Source: Planctomycetota bacterium
Lineage (GTDB): Bacteria; Planctomycetota; Planctomycetia; Gemmatales; Gemmataceae
DNA length: 64,000 nt
Assembly (NCBI GenBank): GCA_021413735.1
Contig: JAIOPV010000042.1
Coordinates: forward strand, 22,486-86,485
Direction: 5' to 3'
The translations under genes and the position numbers were made by a program. The notes below the pieces were generated by a model, which was not told the origin of the DNA, searched no databases, and saw only the letters and a program-made list of their open reading frames with translations. Below, in pieces: positions 1 to 7,188 of the stretch (the first letter of the stretch is position 1; each line of letters opens with the position of its first letter).

Positions 1-462
1 ATGGTGTTTCACAATGGCATTCTGTTGCTGACGGCTGGCTTCCCGGAGCACTGGGTGATGGGCATTGATCCGAGCGGCAGCGGCAATGTGACGAAGACAC
101 ACATTCTGTGGTCGAAGAAAAACGACGGCGGATACGTTCCTTCGCCGGTGGCTTACGATGGCAAGTTATTCTTGGTGGATGACAAGGGTGTCGCGAGTTG
201 TTGGGACGTGAAGACTGGCAAGCAATACTGGAAGGAACGGCTCAGCGGGAAGGGTCATCACGCCTCGGCGATCGCGGCTGACGGCCGGATTTACCTGACG
301 TCGGATGAAGGGCTGACGTTCGTGTTGAAGGCGTCGGAGGAGTTCGAGGTGCTGGCAAAGAACCCGCTGGATGAGCGAGTATTCGCGTCGCCAGCGTTCT
401 GTGACGGCGACATCTTCATACGCGGCTCGAAGCACCTGTGGTGCCTCGCGGAGAAGAAGTGA
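1..462 (+). CDS. PQQ-like beta-propeller protein, C-terminal fragment
   Basis: This is the last part of a longer protein; the gene is open at the left window edge and the ATG at position 1 is probably internal. The 153 visible residues contain propeller-blade strands such as GKLFLVDDKGVASCWD and GRIYLTSDEGLTFVL, the pattern of PQQ-like (outer-membrane assembly factor BamB/quinoprotein type) repeats. It ends in SKHLWCLAEKK. Family members are usually exported beta-propellers in planctomycetes; the signal peptide would lie outside the window. A hairpin follows the stop by about 15 bases. The substrate cannot be inferred. Confidence 0.75.
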   Translation: MVFHNGILLLTAGFPEHWVMGIDPSGSGNVTKTHILWSKKNDGGYVPSPVAYDGKLFLVDDKGVASCWDVKTGKQYWKERLSGKGHHASAIAADGRIYLTSDEGLTFVLKASEEFEVLAKNPLDERVFASPAFCDGDIFIRGSKHLWCLAEKK

Positions 463-476
463 CGTGGTTGTTTAGC

Positions 477-497
477 GGCGGTCCCAACGGGACCGCC
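477..497 (+). terminator. GC hairpin after the propeller gene
   Basis: A perfect 9-bp stem (GGCGGTCCC with GGGACCGCC) and an AAC loop sit between the stop codon at 462 and the murB ribosome site. There is no T-run, so it may be a repeat-type palindrome rather than a true intrinsic terminator. The core resembles the GGGGCGAC hairpins between rpoB and rpoC. Confidence 0.45.
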
Positions 498-530
498 GGT
501 GCGTATAGTGAGGGATAAGGAGAATCCGCC

Positions 531-1409
531 ATGTCGCTTGCTGAGACCTTCCCCGAGATCACGAAGCGGAACGAGCCGCTTGCGCCGTACACGCACCTCA
601 AGATCGGCGGGCCGGCCGAGTTCCTCATCAAACCGCGTGGCGTGGACGAACTCCGCAACGTGCTCACCACCTGCCAGACGAAGAAGGTGCCCGTTCGCAT
701 GTTGGGCGGCGGTCACAACCTGCTCGTCCGCGATGATCCCGTTCCTGGAGCGGTCGTGCAACTCACGGCTCCCGCGTTCACCATGATCGAATGGGACGGC
801 AAGCGAATCACGGCTGGCGGCGGCGGGTCACTGTTCGATCTCATCGCGTTCTCAGTGCGACAAGGGCTGACCGGACTCGAAACGCTCGTTGGGCTGCGGG
901 GCACGGTCGGCGGCAGCGTGCGATGTAATGTCGGCGACCGCACCGGCGAAATCGGCCAGGGCGTACGGCAGGTTACCGTGCTGACCGACACGGGCAAGGT
1001 GCAGGTTCGCACGCAAGAGGAGCTCACGTTCTCGGAACATCAGAGCGACATCGACGAGCCAGTGATTCTGAGTGTTGCCTTCGATTTGGAGAAGGCACCG
1101 GCAGCGGCGGTTCTGAAGCGAATGCGGAAAGCCTGGATTCTTCGCAAAGCGGCGGAACCGCTCAGTTTTCAGGCGGCGGTTCGGCTTTTCCGCAACCCGC
1201 CCGCACAGACTGCCGCTACCCTGATTGATCGTGCAGGCATGACGAAGGCTCGCGTGAACAACGCCGAGCTCAGCGAGCGAAACTCGAACTACGTCGTGGC
1301 ACATCCCGGCACGACAGCCACGGATATTCTTCAGCTTGCCGACAAGGTTCGCACGCGAGTTCGAGAACGCACCGGCGTCGATCTCGATCAGGAATTGCAC
1401 GTCTGGTGA
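531..1409 (+). CDS. murB: UDP-N-acetylenolpyruvoylglucosamine reductase-like protein (MurB)
   Basis: MurB reduces UDP-GlcNAc-enolpyruvate to UDP-MurNAc with NADPH and bound FAD in peptidoglycan precursor synthesis. The 292-residue protein has the family layout: an N-terminal FAD-binding half with YTHLKIGGPAEF (residues about 20-31), MLGGGHNLLVRD, and GLRGTVGGSV, then a C-terminal half with LFRNPP and ATDILQLADKV. Length is typical. AAGGAG at 517-522 lies 8 bases before the ATG. Oddly, the segment that normally reads G-S/C-x-F-K-N-P is V-R-L-F-R-N-P, so the usual Ser/Cys proton donor appears to be Arg, and the usual Met-Asn-Ala-Gly stretch reads RCNVG. It precedes the ftsQ-like gene by 27 bases, as in dcw clusters. 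The family call is firm; activity is uncertain. Confidence 0.85.
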   Translation: MSLAETFPEITKRNEPLAPYTHLKIGGPAEFLIKPRGVDELRNVLTTCQTKKVPVRMLGGGHNLLVRDDPVPGAVVQLTAPAFTMIEWDGKRITAGGGGSLFDLIAFSVRQGLTGLETLVGLRGTVGGSVRCNVGDRTGEIGQGVRQVTVLTDTGKVQVRTQEELTFSEHQSDIDEPVILSVAFDLEKAPAAAVLKRMRKAWILRKAAEPLSFQAAVRLFRNPPAQTAATLIDRAGMTKARVNNAELSERNSNYVVAHPGTTATDILQLADKVRTRVRERTGVDLDQELHVW

Positions 1410-1436
1410 GTTGCCTCCAATGGAGTCGGGTGAAGG

Positions 1437-2108
1437 ATGCCCGCGAAACGCACACCCAAAGCCGAGTCGTCTGGCGGGTCGGCTCGCCTTGTGCGTCGGC
1501 TGATCGTGGTCGCGCTCACGCTTGCGGTTGGGGTTGGCGTGGTGTGGGGCGTCGCTCGCCTTGGTGAAGAAGCTCGCCGAGGCATCGGGTCACGTGATCG
1601 ATATGCGGTCCATTTCGCCAGCATCGAGTGCGACTCGCCGCCAGGTCTGGAGCGGGTCGCGTTCCTCTCGGAAGTGCGGTACGTCGCGAACTTCCCCGAA
1701 TCATTTCAGTCACTCGACCCCGAACTGAACGCAAAGTTGACAGCAGCGTTCGCCGCTCATCCGTGGGTTGCTGGCGTAGAAGATGTGTCGGTGACCACAG
1801 ATCGCGTTGTGCAGGTGAAGTTGCGGTTTCGTGTGCCAGTTCTCGCGGTGCATCCCCAGAACGGAACCGTGCGGCTCGTGGACTCAGCGGGGGTGCTGTT
1901 GCCTCCCGAGGCATCGCCCGATGGCACAGCGGAACTGACAAGCCCCGTTGCAACGTCTCTGCCGCTTGCGGGGCAAGTGTGGCCCGACGCGGATGTGAAG
2001 CGAGCCGTTGAATTGGTGGAATCGCATCACCCGAGACGTTTGGAGAAGACCCCGCAGGGTTGGCGACTCACCACCGCCGACGGGAAGACGCTGGTACTCG
2101 AAAGGTGA
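1437..2108 (+). CDS. FtsQ/DivIB-like cell division protein
   Basis: This 223-residue bitopic protein has a basic N-terminus, one membrane segment (about residues 22-40, LIVVALTLAVGVGVVWGV) and an outer POTRA/FtsQ-like region. The motif HPWVAGVEDVSV followed by VVQVKLRFRVPVLAV matches the FtsQ pattern of HPW-V and R-x-P-V-A. FtsQ links early and late divisome proteins in the periplasm. Its position directly after murB supports the call, but ftsA and ftsZ do not follow; the next gene is on the other strand with a 4-base gap. Many planctomycetes lack ftsZ, so its role may differ. Another POTRA-type membrane protein is the alternative. Confidence 0.6.
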   Translation: MPAKRTPKAESSGGSARLVRRLIVVALTLAVGVGVVWGVARLGEEARRGIGSRDRYAVHFASIECDSPPGLERVAFLSEVRYVANFPESFQSLDPELNAKLTAAFAAHPWVAGVEDVSVTTDRVVQVKLRFRVPVLAVHPQNGTVRLVDSAGVLLPPEASPDGTAELTSPVATSLPLAGQVWPDADVKRAVELVESHHPRRLEKTPQGWRLTTADGKTLVLER

Positions 2109-2112
2109 TTCG

Positions 2113-2709
2113 TCAGCCGCGACCCAACTCCGCCAACACGAACTGCGACCACGTTTCAAACTCGTCGTTTCGTGCGGCGAGTTCCGCGAGCGGCGAGAAT
2201 CCAGCCTCAGCCAACGCTTCCTCGCGCGAACGCACATCTTGGCTCGCCAGTTCCACCAGATGCACGACGCCCAGATGAACACTGCCAACAGGCGTGCGGT
2301 CGTCGTTGATGAACCCGAAGAACGAATCCTTCCAGTCGCAGCCGATCTGCACTTCTTCGGTCAACTCACGCATCATGCCCGTTGCGTATGGATCATCGCC
2401 ACCACGAGCGTCTTCTTCGCTGATGTGCCCGCCGATGCCGACCGACCGCAGCGAACGCAATCGTGCCTCGGTGCCCGCCGCTCCACGTCGATAGTGGAAC
2501 AGGTCGTTGCCGCACTTCAGCACGACATACGGAATCAACTGCTTGAACTCGGGCTGTGTTTCCACTTCCGAACGCGGTCGAAATTGAAACGCACTCGGCT
2601 CCAGCACCGCGGCACGATACGCAGCATCCGCCGCACGGAAGCCGTGGAAGCACCCCGCAGCACGGAACCGCTCTGTCGGGATCACGAGAACTCGCTCATC
2701 CTTGGGCAT
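2113..2709 (-). CDS. Nudix-type phosphohydrolase
   Basis: This 198-residue soluble protein has a Nudix-like signature around residues 90-120: GGHISEED, an insertion, then MMRELTEEVQIG, giving the R-E-x-x-E-E metal-binding core. The spacing between the first Gly and the REL motif is longer than in classical Nudix boxes. Nudix enzymes hydrolyse nucleoside diphosphates linked to other moieties; the substrate is unknown. The ATG lies 1 base after the TGA of the radical SAM gene, so translation is probably coupled. The gene ends 4 bases from the convergent ftsQ-like gene with no visible terminator between them. Confidence 0.75.
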   Translation of the reverse strand: MPKDERVLVIPTERFRAAGCFHGFRAADAAYRAAVLEPSAFQFRPRSEVETQPEFKQLIPYVVLKCGNDLFHYRRGAAGTEARLRSLRSVGIGGHISEEDARGGDDPYATGMMRELTEEVQIGCDWKDSFFGFINDDRTPVGSVHLGVVHLVELASQDVRSREEALAEAGFSPLAELAARNDEFETWSQFVLAELGRG

Positions 2710-2710
2710 G

Positions 2711-4003
2711 TCACTTCCCTGCTAACACAGCTGGCGCAGAATGCTTCGCGTGTTCCGCATCGAGACCCGCGTAGACCCCGAAATCGTTGAAGAACAGCCG
2801 CTTCGCCAGCCGGTAGAAAATGTTCTTCTCCGGGATCTCCGCCGCCGGGTTGTACTGCGACGTTCGCGGCACCATCGCCTCCAACTCTGCCAGCGCCGTT
2901 TGCCGAGCGGTTGCGTCCTTCGCTCCGTGTGCCTCGACAAGCTTCTTCAGCAGATCGGGACGCTCCAGCACGATGCAACCGCGGGTCGTGTTCGCTGCGA
3001 GCTTGCGGAAGTCTGCAAGAAACGCCGACTGCATGAACTTCTCTTTCAGCGGTCGCGGATCGGCAGGCGTCGCGTGAATCGACTCCGTCGAGAACTGCAC
3101 GATCGGGCACGGCTCGATGCCGCCCCATGGGTTGATGTGATGGCTGATCCCGTTCGCAGCCGGGCACAGCGCTTTGCCGCCGCCGTCGTGGTAAGCGTCG
3201 ATAATCACAATCGCCTTCTTCGCTCGCATCTCGACCACAAACTTCCGCGCTCGAACCGCTTGCTCCGGCGTCAGACACAGTTCGGGGTTCGGGTTCGGCC
3301 CCATCGGTCGATAGACGTGGAACCATGTGTACAGCACGCCCATTTCGATGAGCTTGTCGACCCAGGCTTCCTGCAACGTGTCGTCGATGTTCGTGCGAGC
3401 CAGGCTCGTGCAGACGCCGGTGAACACGCCCGAGTCGAGGCAGTTGTGCAAACCCTGCATCGTCTTGCTGAGCACACCTGAACGCCCCCGGCGTTCGTCG
3501 CTGACGATCTGCGTGCCTTCGACCGAGATCAACGGCGTGATGTTGCCGAGTTGCCGCATTCGCCTGGCGCGCTCGGGCGTGATGAAGTGGCCGTTCGTGA
3601 AGATCTGGAAGTAGCAATCCGGGTGCTCCGCGAGCATGTCCAGCAGTTGCGGATGCATGAACGGCTCGCCGCCAACGATGCCGAAGAACACGTTGCCCAT
3701 CTGCTTCGCTTCACGCACCAACTTGTGAAACGCTTCGGGCGCAATCGTCTGCTGCTTCATGCTCACATCGACCCAGCAGCCCTGACATCGCAGGTTGCAG
3801 GTGTTGATGATCGACACATACAGAAACGGCGGGAAGAACTGCCCGCGTTGCATTCGCCGCTTATGCTTGTGAACCGACAACGCCCCCTTCACACCCATCG
3901 TGTACGCGAGCTTCCACAGCAACCGTTTGTCGGTTTCGAACACGACCCGCCGGGCCAGTTTCAACGTAGCAAGCAGCGTCACGACAACCTCGGGATGAAG
4001 CAA
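2711..4003 (-). CDS. radical SAM protein
   Basis: The 430-residue protein carries CNLRCQGC at residues 69-76, the CX3CX2C cluster that binds the 4Fe-4S centre and S-adenosylmethionine. The radical SAM glycine motif follows (GIVGGEPFMHPQLLD). A Cys-containing patch further on (KALCPAANG, then GIEPCPIVQ) suggests an auxiliary SPASM/twitch-like site. A hydrophobic N-terminal stretch precedes the core. It sits between the enolase-superfamily gene (50 bases upstream) and the Nudix gene (1 base downstream), probably in one operon. The reaction is unknown; maturation of a peptide or modification of a lipid head group would fit such a domain layout. Confidence 0.85.
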   Translation of the reverse strand: MLHPEVVVTLLATLKLARRVVFETDKRLLWKLAYTMGVKGALSVHKHKRRMQRGQFFPPFLYVSIINTCNLRCQGCWVDVSMKQQTIAPEAFHKLVREAKQMGNVFFGIVGGEPFMHPQLLDMLAEHPDCYFQIFTNGHFITPERARRMRQLGNITPLISVEGTQIVSDERRGRSGVLSKTMQGLHNCLDSGVFTGVCTSLARTNIDDTLQEAWVDKLIEMGVLYTWFHVYRPMGPNPNPELCLTPEQAVRARKFVVEMRAKKAIVIIDAYHDGGGKALCPAANGISHHINPWGGIEPCPIVQFSTESIHATPADPRPLKEKFMQSAFLADFRKLAANTTRGCIVLERPDLLKKLVEAHGAKDATARQTALAELEAMVPRTSQYNPAAEIPEKNIFYRLAKRLFFNDFGVYAGLDAEHAKHSAPAVLAGK

Positions 4004-4053
4004 ATGGGCACAGTCGAGTGTATCAGTAGTTCATCCTCGCGGCGTGGATGCAA

Positions 4054-5391
4054 TCACACCGCACCAATCCCTGGACCGTTCAGCAAAGCGGTATTCATGG
4101 TGCCGTCGGTGATGGTGAACACGCCTGGGAATCGTTTGTCCCACTCCGCATTCGCCGACGGACAATACTGCCGGCCGTTCGACTCGATTGCCGCGATTCC
4201 CGGAATGTGGGCTGCAATGCTCGCCGACTGAATCAGCGACGCACCCACGCACGTCAGGTCTTGCACGCAGCGGAAAAGGCCGAACTTCTGAGCCGCGGCC
4301 GCGAGCAGTAGCGTTTGCGTCTGCCCCTTGCAGGCCTTGAACGCGACGCCGGTATACCCCATCTCGCGCGACATCAGCAGGCTTTCCAGATCGAGCAGCG
4401 ACTCGTCGATGACGACGGGCTTCAGCTTCGCCGCCTCGTGCATCCGATTCGCGGGGTTCGCCTTCAGATCGCGAGCCGTCGGCTGTTCGACATACTGCAC
4501 GCGATCGTACCCGGCTGGCGTTCGGTCCTTGAGCCGCCGCAGAAATTCCAGCAGATACTCGACGTTCTGGCAGCGTTCGTTGAAGTCGAGCGAGTACCAC
4601 CACTGCGTGACGCTGCGTTTCTGCTGCACGGCTTCGGCGATGCCATTCACCGTCACGACTCGCTCGACATCCCAGGCAATGTCGTCACCATTGAGCTTGA
4701 TTTTCAAATGCGTCAGTCCATCGCGTTGAATCCACTCGCCGAGGTGTTCGGGCAAGCCGTCGCCCACGGGTTTCCCGACATCGGCAGGAGTCATCGGATC
4801 GAGCGCTCCGACAAGGTGATACAACGGCATCCGCGCCTTCGGCTCTGGCGTGATGTAGTTGTGCAGCCGGTCGCCCGCGAACTCCTTGCCGAGATAGTGG
4901 CCGAGGTCGTGCTCGAGGAAGTCGGGTCCGTAGGTGTGGTAGCAGTTCAGACCGTGGAGTTTGCCATAAGCGTCGTGCAACGCCGCGTCGAATGCGGAGC
5001 CGACGACCAGCTTCGCGAGCGCCGGCATCGGCTCACTCAAGTTCAGCACAGTGGCCGTGAGCAGGTCTGGCTCGATGGCGTGCGTGATGTCGATGGGGTG
5101 GCCCGAGAGCTTGCAACCGGAATAAAGTCCGGCGGTCGTCCCCGCGAAGGTCTGCATCGCTGTGAGCGTCTGGTCGTAAGTGAGGGCACGCGTTGGCCAC
5201 GCCCAGACATTTCCCAGCGGCATCGACCCGAAACCCTTGCCGACCTTCCCGGACGCGGTTTCCACTTCCATCCAGACGTTCAGAATGGTGACGCGATCGA
5301 GGGCAACGCCGCCGAACTTGATTGGCGTGCGATAGCGGTAGTCCTCGAACGAGACGGAAACATCGCGAATAGTGATGTCGGTGGACTTCAT
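4054..5391 (-). CDS. enolase-superfamily protein (mandelate racemase / muconate lactonizing type)
   Basis: Enolase-superfamily enzymes abstract a proton alpha to a carboxylate using Mg2+. In this 445-residue protein the barrel contains a K-x-K catalytic element (THLKIKL), metal-ligand strands (QYVEQPT and VVIDESLL) and a later Lys (FKACKGQTQ), consistent with the muconate lactonizing subgroup. The start MKSTDITIRD at 5391 is preferred: upstream in-frame residues are translated from the repeat-rich divergent spacer and look non-coding. It is the first gene of a three-gene minus-strand block with the radical SAM and Nudix genes. The substrate cannot be deduced. Confidence 0.8.
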   Translation of the reverse strand: MKSTDITIRDVSVSFEDYRYRTPIKFGGVALDRVTILNVWMEVETASGKVGKGFGSMPLGNVWAWPTRALTYDQTLTAMQTFAGTTAGLYSGCKLSGHPIDITHAIEPDLLTATVLNLSEPMPALAKLVVGSAFDAALHDAYGKLHGLNCYHTYGPDFLEHDLGHYLGKEFAGDRLHNYITPEPKARMPLYHLVGALDPMTPADVGKPVGDGLPEHLGEWIQRDGLTHLKIKLNGDDIAWDVERVVTVNGIAEAVQQKRSVTQWWYSLDFNERCQNVEYLLEFLRRLKDRTPAGYDRVQYVEQPTARDLKANPANRMHEAAKLKPVVIDESLLDLESLLMSREMGYTGVAFKACKGQTQTLLLAAAAQKFGLFRCVQDLTCVGASLIQSASIAAHIPGIAAIESNGRQYCPSANAEWDKRFPGVFTITDGTMNTALLNGPGIGAV

Positions 5392-5393
5392 GT

Positions 5394-5491
5394 GGGTTGT
5401 TGCTGGTGGGTTGTGGGTTGTAAGACAGCCACACGGCGATGTCGATAACGTATTCCGTGGCGTTCCATTCACAATCAACAATCCACAACCA
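5394..5491. repeat. inverted heptad-repeat element 1 (GGGTTGT class)
   Basis: The left arm at 5394-5421 is built of 7-bp units (GGGTTGT, TGCTGGT, GGGTTGT, GGGTTGT). The right arm at 5471-5497 is built of the complementary type (ACAATCA, ACAATCC, ACAACCA). A spacer of about 50 bases separates them. The element fills the divergent promoter region between the enolase-superfamily and methyltransferase genes. Confidence 0.8.
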
Positions 5492-5499
5492 ACACCCGC

Positions 5500-6324
5500 A
5501 TGCCTCTCGATTGGCAACTTCCTCCTGGCGTCGATCGCGGTCTGTGGGACTATCTGCACGCCGACGACATGGTCGCAGGCTACGACGAGCAGATGCGTGT
5601 GTCCCCACTGGCCGCAACCGATGTGGCGTTCTGCGAGCGTGCGTTCCCGACGCCTGGAAAGCTGGTCGATCTCGGCTGTGGCACGGGTCGGTTGTGCGTT
5701 CACTTCGCGGCGAAGGGTTACGATTGCGTTGGCGTCGATCTATCCGACGAGATGCTGGCGAAGGCGAAGGAGAACGCGAAGAACCTAACCCCCCAGCCCC
5801 CTTCCCGAAGAAGGAAGGGGGAGCCGGATTTAGCCCCTCTCCTCTTAGGGGAGGGGTTGGGGAGGGGTTCTGCTTCCTTTGTGAAGGGCAATCTTGTCGA
5901 GCTGACGGAGTTGCCTGCCGCGAGCTTCGATTACGCCGCATGTCTGTTCAGCACGCTCGGCATGGTTCGTGGTGCGGACAACCGAGCGAAGGTGGTCGCG
6001 AACGCCTTCCGATTGCTGAAGCCGGGCGGGCGATTCGTGCTGCATGTCCACAATCGCTACTTCGGTGGACTCGGCTGGCGGCGTGTTCTCGGTCAGCGCT
6101 GGAAAACGCTCCTCGGCAACGCACACGCGGGTGATATCACGATGTCACAGGCTTACGGCGGTGCCCCGCTGACGCTGCATCATTTCACGCAGCGCGAGGC
6201 GACGGACTTACTTGTGGCTGCGGGATTCGTGGTGCGGGAAGTGTCTGCGATTGGCGACGATGGCAGACCCGCGACTGGTTCGCGGGCCTATGGCTGGTTG
6301 GTGCAAGGGGAACGCCGACAGTGA
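5500..6324 (+). CDS. class I SAM-dependent methyltransferase with in-frame repeat insertion
   Basis: The 274-residue protein has SAM-binding motif I (LVDLGCGTGRLC, about residues 47-58), the post-I acidic residue (VGVDLSDEML) and later methyltransferase motifs (FDYAACLFSTLGMV; LKPGGRFVLHVHN). This is the Methyltransf_11/25 fold. Between motif I and the next motif, residues about 94-124 are encoded by a palindromic repeat (5781-5872) and read as low-complexity Pro/Arg/Gly sequence, yet the frame stays open. The acceptor substrate is unknown. The gene diverges from the enolase-superfamily gene. Confidence 0.85.
   Translation: MPLDWQLPPGVDRGLWDYLHADDMVAGYDEQMRVSPLAATDVAFCERAFPTPGKLVDLGCGTGRLCVHFAAKGYDCVGVDLSDEMLAKAKENAKNLTPQPPSRRRKGEPDLAPLLLGEGLGRGSASFVKGNLVELTELPAASFDYAACLFSTLGMVRGADNRAKVVANAFRLLKPGGRFVLHVHNRYFGGLGWRRVLGQRWKTLLGNAHAGDITMSQAYGGAPLTLHHFTQREATDLLVAAGFVVREVSAIGDDGRPATGSRAYGWLVQGERRQ
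5781..5872. repeat. C/G-rich palindromic repeat inside the methyltransferase gene
   Basis: The sequence runs from GAACCTAACCCCCC to GGGGAGGGGTTC, with internal hairpins (CCCCCTTCC with GGAAGGGGG; CCCCTCTCC with GGGGAGGGG). A second copy lies in the intergenic space at 62251-62352 and shares the opening AAGAACCTAACCCCCC. The copy here is in frame and adds about 30 residues. Confidence 0.9.
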
Positions 6325-6337
6325 GGTCGGCCATGAA

Positions 6338-6379
6338 AATGGTTCCGGACCACATGCACACCCCACGTCCGGAACCATT
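6338..6379 (-). repeat. dispersed 40-bp palindromic repeat, copy 1
   Basis: Two 13-bp perfect arms (AATGGTTCCGGAC at 6338-6350 and its complement at 6367-6379) flank 16 bases. Read on the minus strand, it aligns with copies at 33967-34004 and 41751-41788. It lies just after the methyltransferase stop and could also act as a terminator. Confidence 0.75.
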
Positions 6380-6908
6380 CCATTCGACCGGAAGAAACTA
6401 CGTTAGACAAACATTAAAGAGCGGTTAAATCGTAACTTACGAAAAGTTAATGCCCGAGATGAATCGATTCCAGGGCCGGAACAAATACGAAGTAATACGA
6501 AAAACGAGTCTGTCGCATCGCGAGTGCTGTTGTTATTTGTTTTCGCCCTGAAGGGGCGGAACAACATAGCCCGGGGCAAGCCGAAGGCGCCGCCCCGGGA
6601 ACAGTCCAAACCCAATAATCCACCCTGAAAGGGTGGGACAAGAGCTGAAGCCCACCGGGACTGCGAAAGTGTGTCGCACTCCTTCCGAGTGCAATGCGTT
6701 TTGGTCGTTGGTCCCGGGGCGGCGACAGCTTCGCTGTCTTGCCCCCGGGCTCGGTTGTCCTGCCCCTTCGGGGCAAATACATTCCACCTCTCACCAGCAA
6801 AACACACCTTCTGACAAGTCCACCACGGCAACAGCGGCACTCGCCGTGCTACAGTCTCCGAAAAAACCACCATTTCGGCGCTTTGATAATAGCTGAATTC
6901 TGCCAAAC
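6380..6908. repeat. gene-free stretch with inverted GC-rich repeat modules
   Basis: No convincing gene was seen. An AT-rich part (6395-6530) is followed by two related modules in opposite orientation: about 6546-6645 (CGCCCTGAAGGGGCG, GCCCGGGG pairing with CCCCGGG, CACCCTGAAAGGGTG) and about 6705-6775 (TCCCGGGGCGGCGACAG, then GCTGTC and TGCCCCTTCGGGGCA). Open frames across this region have repeat-derived composition. Confidence 0.6.
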
Positions 6909-7184
6909 TCAACAGGTATCGCTCGTCACGACCTCAATCAGACGCATGGCAACACGTCGATCACGTTCTTCATCGACACGCGAGAGCCCCATGCTCTCGC
7001 GTGCGATTTCTACAAGTTGCGATGAAATTGCAGCCTCTTCGCCGCCACTCATGATTCGGCGAATCAGCCCCGCCGCATCCGAGTCATACTCGTCTCGCGG
7101 TAAACCGTGCACACCGATTGGGTTCCACTCGTCGCACAAAATATCGCAAACCCGACGGTATATTTCAGCGGTAAGGTGTCCCAT
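6909..7184 (-). CDS. small DUF1871-like protein
   Basis: This is a 91-residue acidic helical protein. The pattern EWNPIGV, DEYDSDAAGLIRRI and MGL resembles small DUF1871-type proteins, whose function is unknown. The start at MGHLTAEIYRRV (7184) puts the ATG 4 bases after the fusA stop. An earlier Met at 7220 would overlap fusA. It is probably cotranscribed as the last gene of the str-type cluster. The family call is from pattern memory only. Confidence 0.6.
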   Translation of the reverse strand: MGHLTAEIYRRVCDILCDEWNPIGVHGLPRDEYDSDAAGLIRRIMSGGEEAAISSQLVEIARESMGLSRVDEERDRRVAMRLIEVVTSDTC

Positions 7185-7188
7185 ACCA

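Noticed and set aside
6403..6912. Long minus-strand frame after the methyltransferase
   Set aside because: Composition follows the GC-rich palindromic modules in this region; no domain or start signal.
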